DNA of 6,814 bases from CAIKXD01 sp035439485 (lineage in GTDB: Bacteria; Bacteroidota; Bacteroidia; UBA4408): NCBI GenBank assembly GCA_035439485.1, contig DAORKI010000153.1, forward strand, positions 1 to 6,814. The letters run 5' to 3'. Of this stretch, positions 5,090-6,814 are shown one piece after another; within the stretch, counting starts at the first letter, position 1, and each line of letters begins with the position of its first letter. The position numbers and the translations under genes are program-made. The notes beneath the pieces were generated by a model, which made no database searches, had not been told where the DNA came from, and was given only the letters and a program-made list of their open reading frames with translations.

Positions 5090-6814
5090 TTATTTTTGCT
5101 CAATCAATTTTTCTATAGCATACATTTCATCTCTTAAACGCGCTGCTTCAATAAAATCAAGTGCTTTAGCGGCTGCCTCCATTTGTTTTTTAGTGGCTTG
5201 CATGGTTTTCTTTAATTGATCTTTATTCATATATTGAACTACGGGATCAGCAGCAATACTTATATTTTCTGGCTCCTCATAAGCATGTGTATTAAATCTT
5301 GAATCTCTTGGCTTATTGCTCGATAACACTGAGTCTGTTGATTTATTAATTTGTGTAGGTACCAAGCCATGTTTGGTGTTGTAGGCAATTTGTTTTTCTC
5401 TTCTTCGTTCAGTTTCATCAATAGTTAATTGCATAGAATGTGTAATATGGTCAGCATACATAATTACCTTTCCATTTACATTTCTTGCTGCACGGCCAGC
5501 TGTTTGGGTTAAAGAGCGATGCGATCTTAAAAAGCCTTCTTTGTCGGCATCTAAAATGGCAACTAACGAAACTTCAGGTAAATCAAGTCCTTCACGTAAT
5601 AAGTTCACACCAATCAATACATCAAATTTTCCAATACGAAGGTCATGCAGTATTTCCACGCGTTCTAAAGTATCCACTTCAGAATGAATATATCGACAAC
5701 GAATATTTAAATTGGCCATGTATTTAGCCAATTCTTCGGCCATACGTTTGGTCAGGGTAGTAACTAATACACGTTCGTTTAAGTCAATTCGTTGTTGGCA
5801 TTCATCTAACAAATCATCTACTTGATTCACACTTGGTCTTACTTCTATAACAGGGTCTAACAAACCAGTCGGTCGAATTACTTGCTCAACTACAACACCT
5901 GAACTTTTTTCCAATTCAAAATCTGCAGGAGTGGCGCTCACATAAATTACTTGGTTCATTAAACTTTCAAACTCATCAAATTGCAGTGGGCGGTTATCCA
6001 TGGCTGCTGGCAACCTAAAACCATATTCTACCAAGTTAACTTTTCGCGAACGGTCACCACCATACATGCCTCTAATTTGTGGAATGGTCACATGACTTTC
6101 GTCAATAATGGTGACAAAATCTTTAGGAAAATAATCAATTAAACAAAATGGCCTTGCACCTGGTTTACGTTTATCAAAGTATCTCGAATAATTTTCAATT
6201 CCGCTGCAGTAGCCTAATTCACGCATCATCTCTAAGTCATAGGTAACACGGTCTTCCAAGCGCTTTGCCTCCAAATGTTTGCCCATTTCTTTAAAGTAAT
6301 CTACCTGTTTTACCATATCTTCTTGAATTTGAAAAATGGCTTGAAGCATGGCATCTTTAGTAGTTACAAATAAATTAGCAGGGCTAATTACAGCTTGGCT
6401 TAAGGTGTCTATTTTATAACCCGATATTGGGTCAAAAGATTCTATGCTTTCAATTTCATCACCAAAAAAAACTACCCTAAAACCATAGTCGTAATAGGCC
6501 AAGTAAATATCTACAGTATCACCTTTAACCCTAAACTTCCCTCTTACAAATTCAGTTTCAGTTCTTGAATATAGACTGCCCACCAATAAATGTAAGAGCT
6601 TATTTCTTGATATCAATTGACCAACTTGTATTCGAATTACATTTTCATAATAGTCGCTCGGATTTCCCATACCATAGATACATGATACCGATGATACTAC
6701 AATTACATCTTGTCGGCCACTCAATAGGGTAGAGGCGGTACTTAAACGAAGTTTTTCAATTTCATCATTAATGGCTAAATCTTTTTCAATATACGTGTTC
6801 GTAGTAGGCAAAAA
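5090..6814 (-). CDS. uvrB: UvrABC system protein B (excinuclease subunit), 5' end outside the window
   Basis: UvrB verifies DNA damage handed over by UvrA and recruits UvrC for incision in nucleotide excision repair. About 574 residues are visible; by comparison with E. coli UvrB (673 residues) roughly the first 100, including Walker A and most of the damage-probing beta-hairpin, lie beyond the window. The TTG at 6811 is internal (PTTNTYIEKD follows the hairpin), not a start. Counting from that codon: SVSCIYGMGNP 41-51; CSGIENYSRYF 202-212; motif II DESH 237-240; MYGGDRSRK 249-257; VSATP 291-295; TTLTKRMAEEL 351-361; HSEVDTLER 376-384; motif V GVNLLREGLDLPEV 401-414; motif VI QTAGRAARN 436-444. 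The C-terminal UVR motif, about 533-570 (ALDFIEAARLRDEM), contacts UvrC. QTAGRAAR in place of QTIGRAAR is a mild substitution that keeps the catalytic Gln and Arg residues. The visible part is intact. Confidence 0.98.
   Translation of the reverse strand, partial: FLPTTNTYIEKDLAINDEIEKLRLSTASTLLSGRQDVIVVSSVSCIYGMGNPSDYYENVIRIQVGQLISRNKLLHLLVGSLYSRTETEFVRGKFRVKGDTVDIYLAYYDYGFRVVFFGDEIESIESFDPISGYKIDTLSQAVISPANLFVTTKDAMLQAIFQIQEDMVKQVDYFKEMGKHLEAKRLEDRVTYDLEMMRELGYCSGIENYSRYFDKRKPGARPFCLIDYFPKDFVTIIDESHVTIPQIRGMYGGDRSRKVNLVEYGFRLPAAMDNRPLQFDEFESLMNQVIYVSATPADFELEKSSGVVVEQVIRPTGLLDPVIEVRPSVNQVDDLLDECQQRIDLNERVLVTTLTKRMAEELAKYMANLNIRCRYIHSEVDTLERVEILHDLRIGKFDVLIGVNLLREGLDLPEVSLVAILDADKEGFLRSHRSLTQTAGRAARNVNGKVIMYADHITHSMQLTIDETERRREKQIAYNTKHGLVPTQINKSTDSVLSSNKPRDSRFNTHAYEEPENISIAADPVVQYMNKDQLKKTMQATKKQMEAAAKALDFIEAARLRDEMYAIEKLIEQK

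Noticed and set aside
6809..6811. TTG at 6811 as the start of uvrB.
   Set aside because: The downstream sequence corresponds to about residue 100 of UvrB, the frame continues to the window edge, and the ATP-binding N-terminus must lie beyond it.

Overview
The window is a low-GC fragment that reads as Bacteroidota (Bacteroidetes). Three things point there: the remains of a type IX secretion (T9SS, Por) C-terminal sorting domain; a tRNA promoter with the Bacteroidota -33 TTTG / -7 TAnnTTTG boxes; and the lack of Shine-Dalgarno sequences ahead of the genes. A run of exactly 100 N at 2979-3078 marks a scaffold join, so this is a draft or metagenome-derived assembly, and the true distance between its two halves is unknown.

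Left half (1-2978). The 3' end of an unrecognised plus-strand gene (1-407) converges, with 9 bp between stop codons, on a minus-strand UvrD/Rep-type helicase (417-2561). The helicase has all SF1A motifs, a nuclease-like insertion near residues 205-320 and a C-terminal four-cysteine zinc ribbon. The stretch 2562-2978 has no convincing gene. It holds a compact multibranch RNA-like fold (2669-2736), then two AT-rich hairpins (2779-2822) that would act as weak terminators on the minus strand.

Middle (3079-3864). Right of the gap there is a degenerate direct repeat at the gap edge, a long AT-rich hairpin (3171-3218), and a broken T9SS sorting-domain remnant on the minus strand (3281-3581). Next comes about 215 bp without a gene but with three hairpins, then two minus-strand terminators serving the tRNA.

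Right half (3865-6814). All genes are on the minus strand, in transcription order: uvrB (5' end outside the window), a DUF6340-like lipoprotein with a TPR-like C-terminus 37 bp downstream, and tRNA-Arg(ACG). The tRNA has its own promoter and terminator. uvrB and the lipoprotein gene may be co-transcribed. UvrB is the damage-verifying subunit of nucleotide excision repair; nothing seen in the lipoprotein links it to repair.

No clear new multi-gene system is visible. The best candidate for something under-described is the structured element at 2669-2736, followed by the nuclease-like domain inside the helicase.
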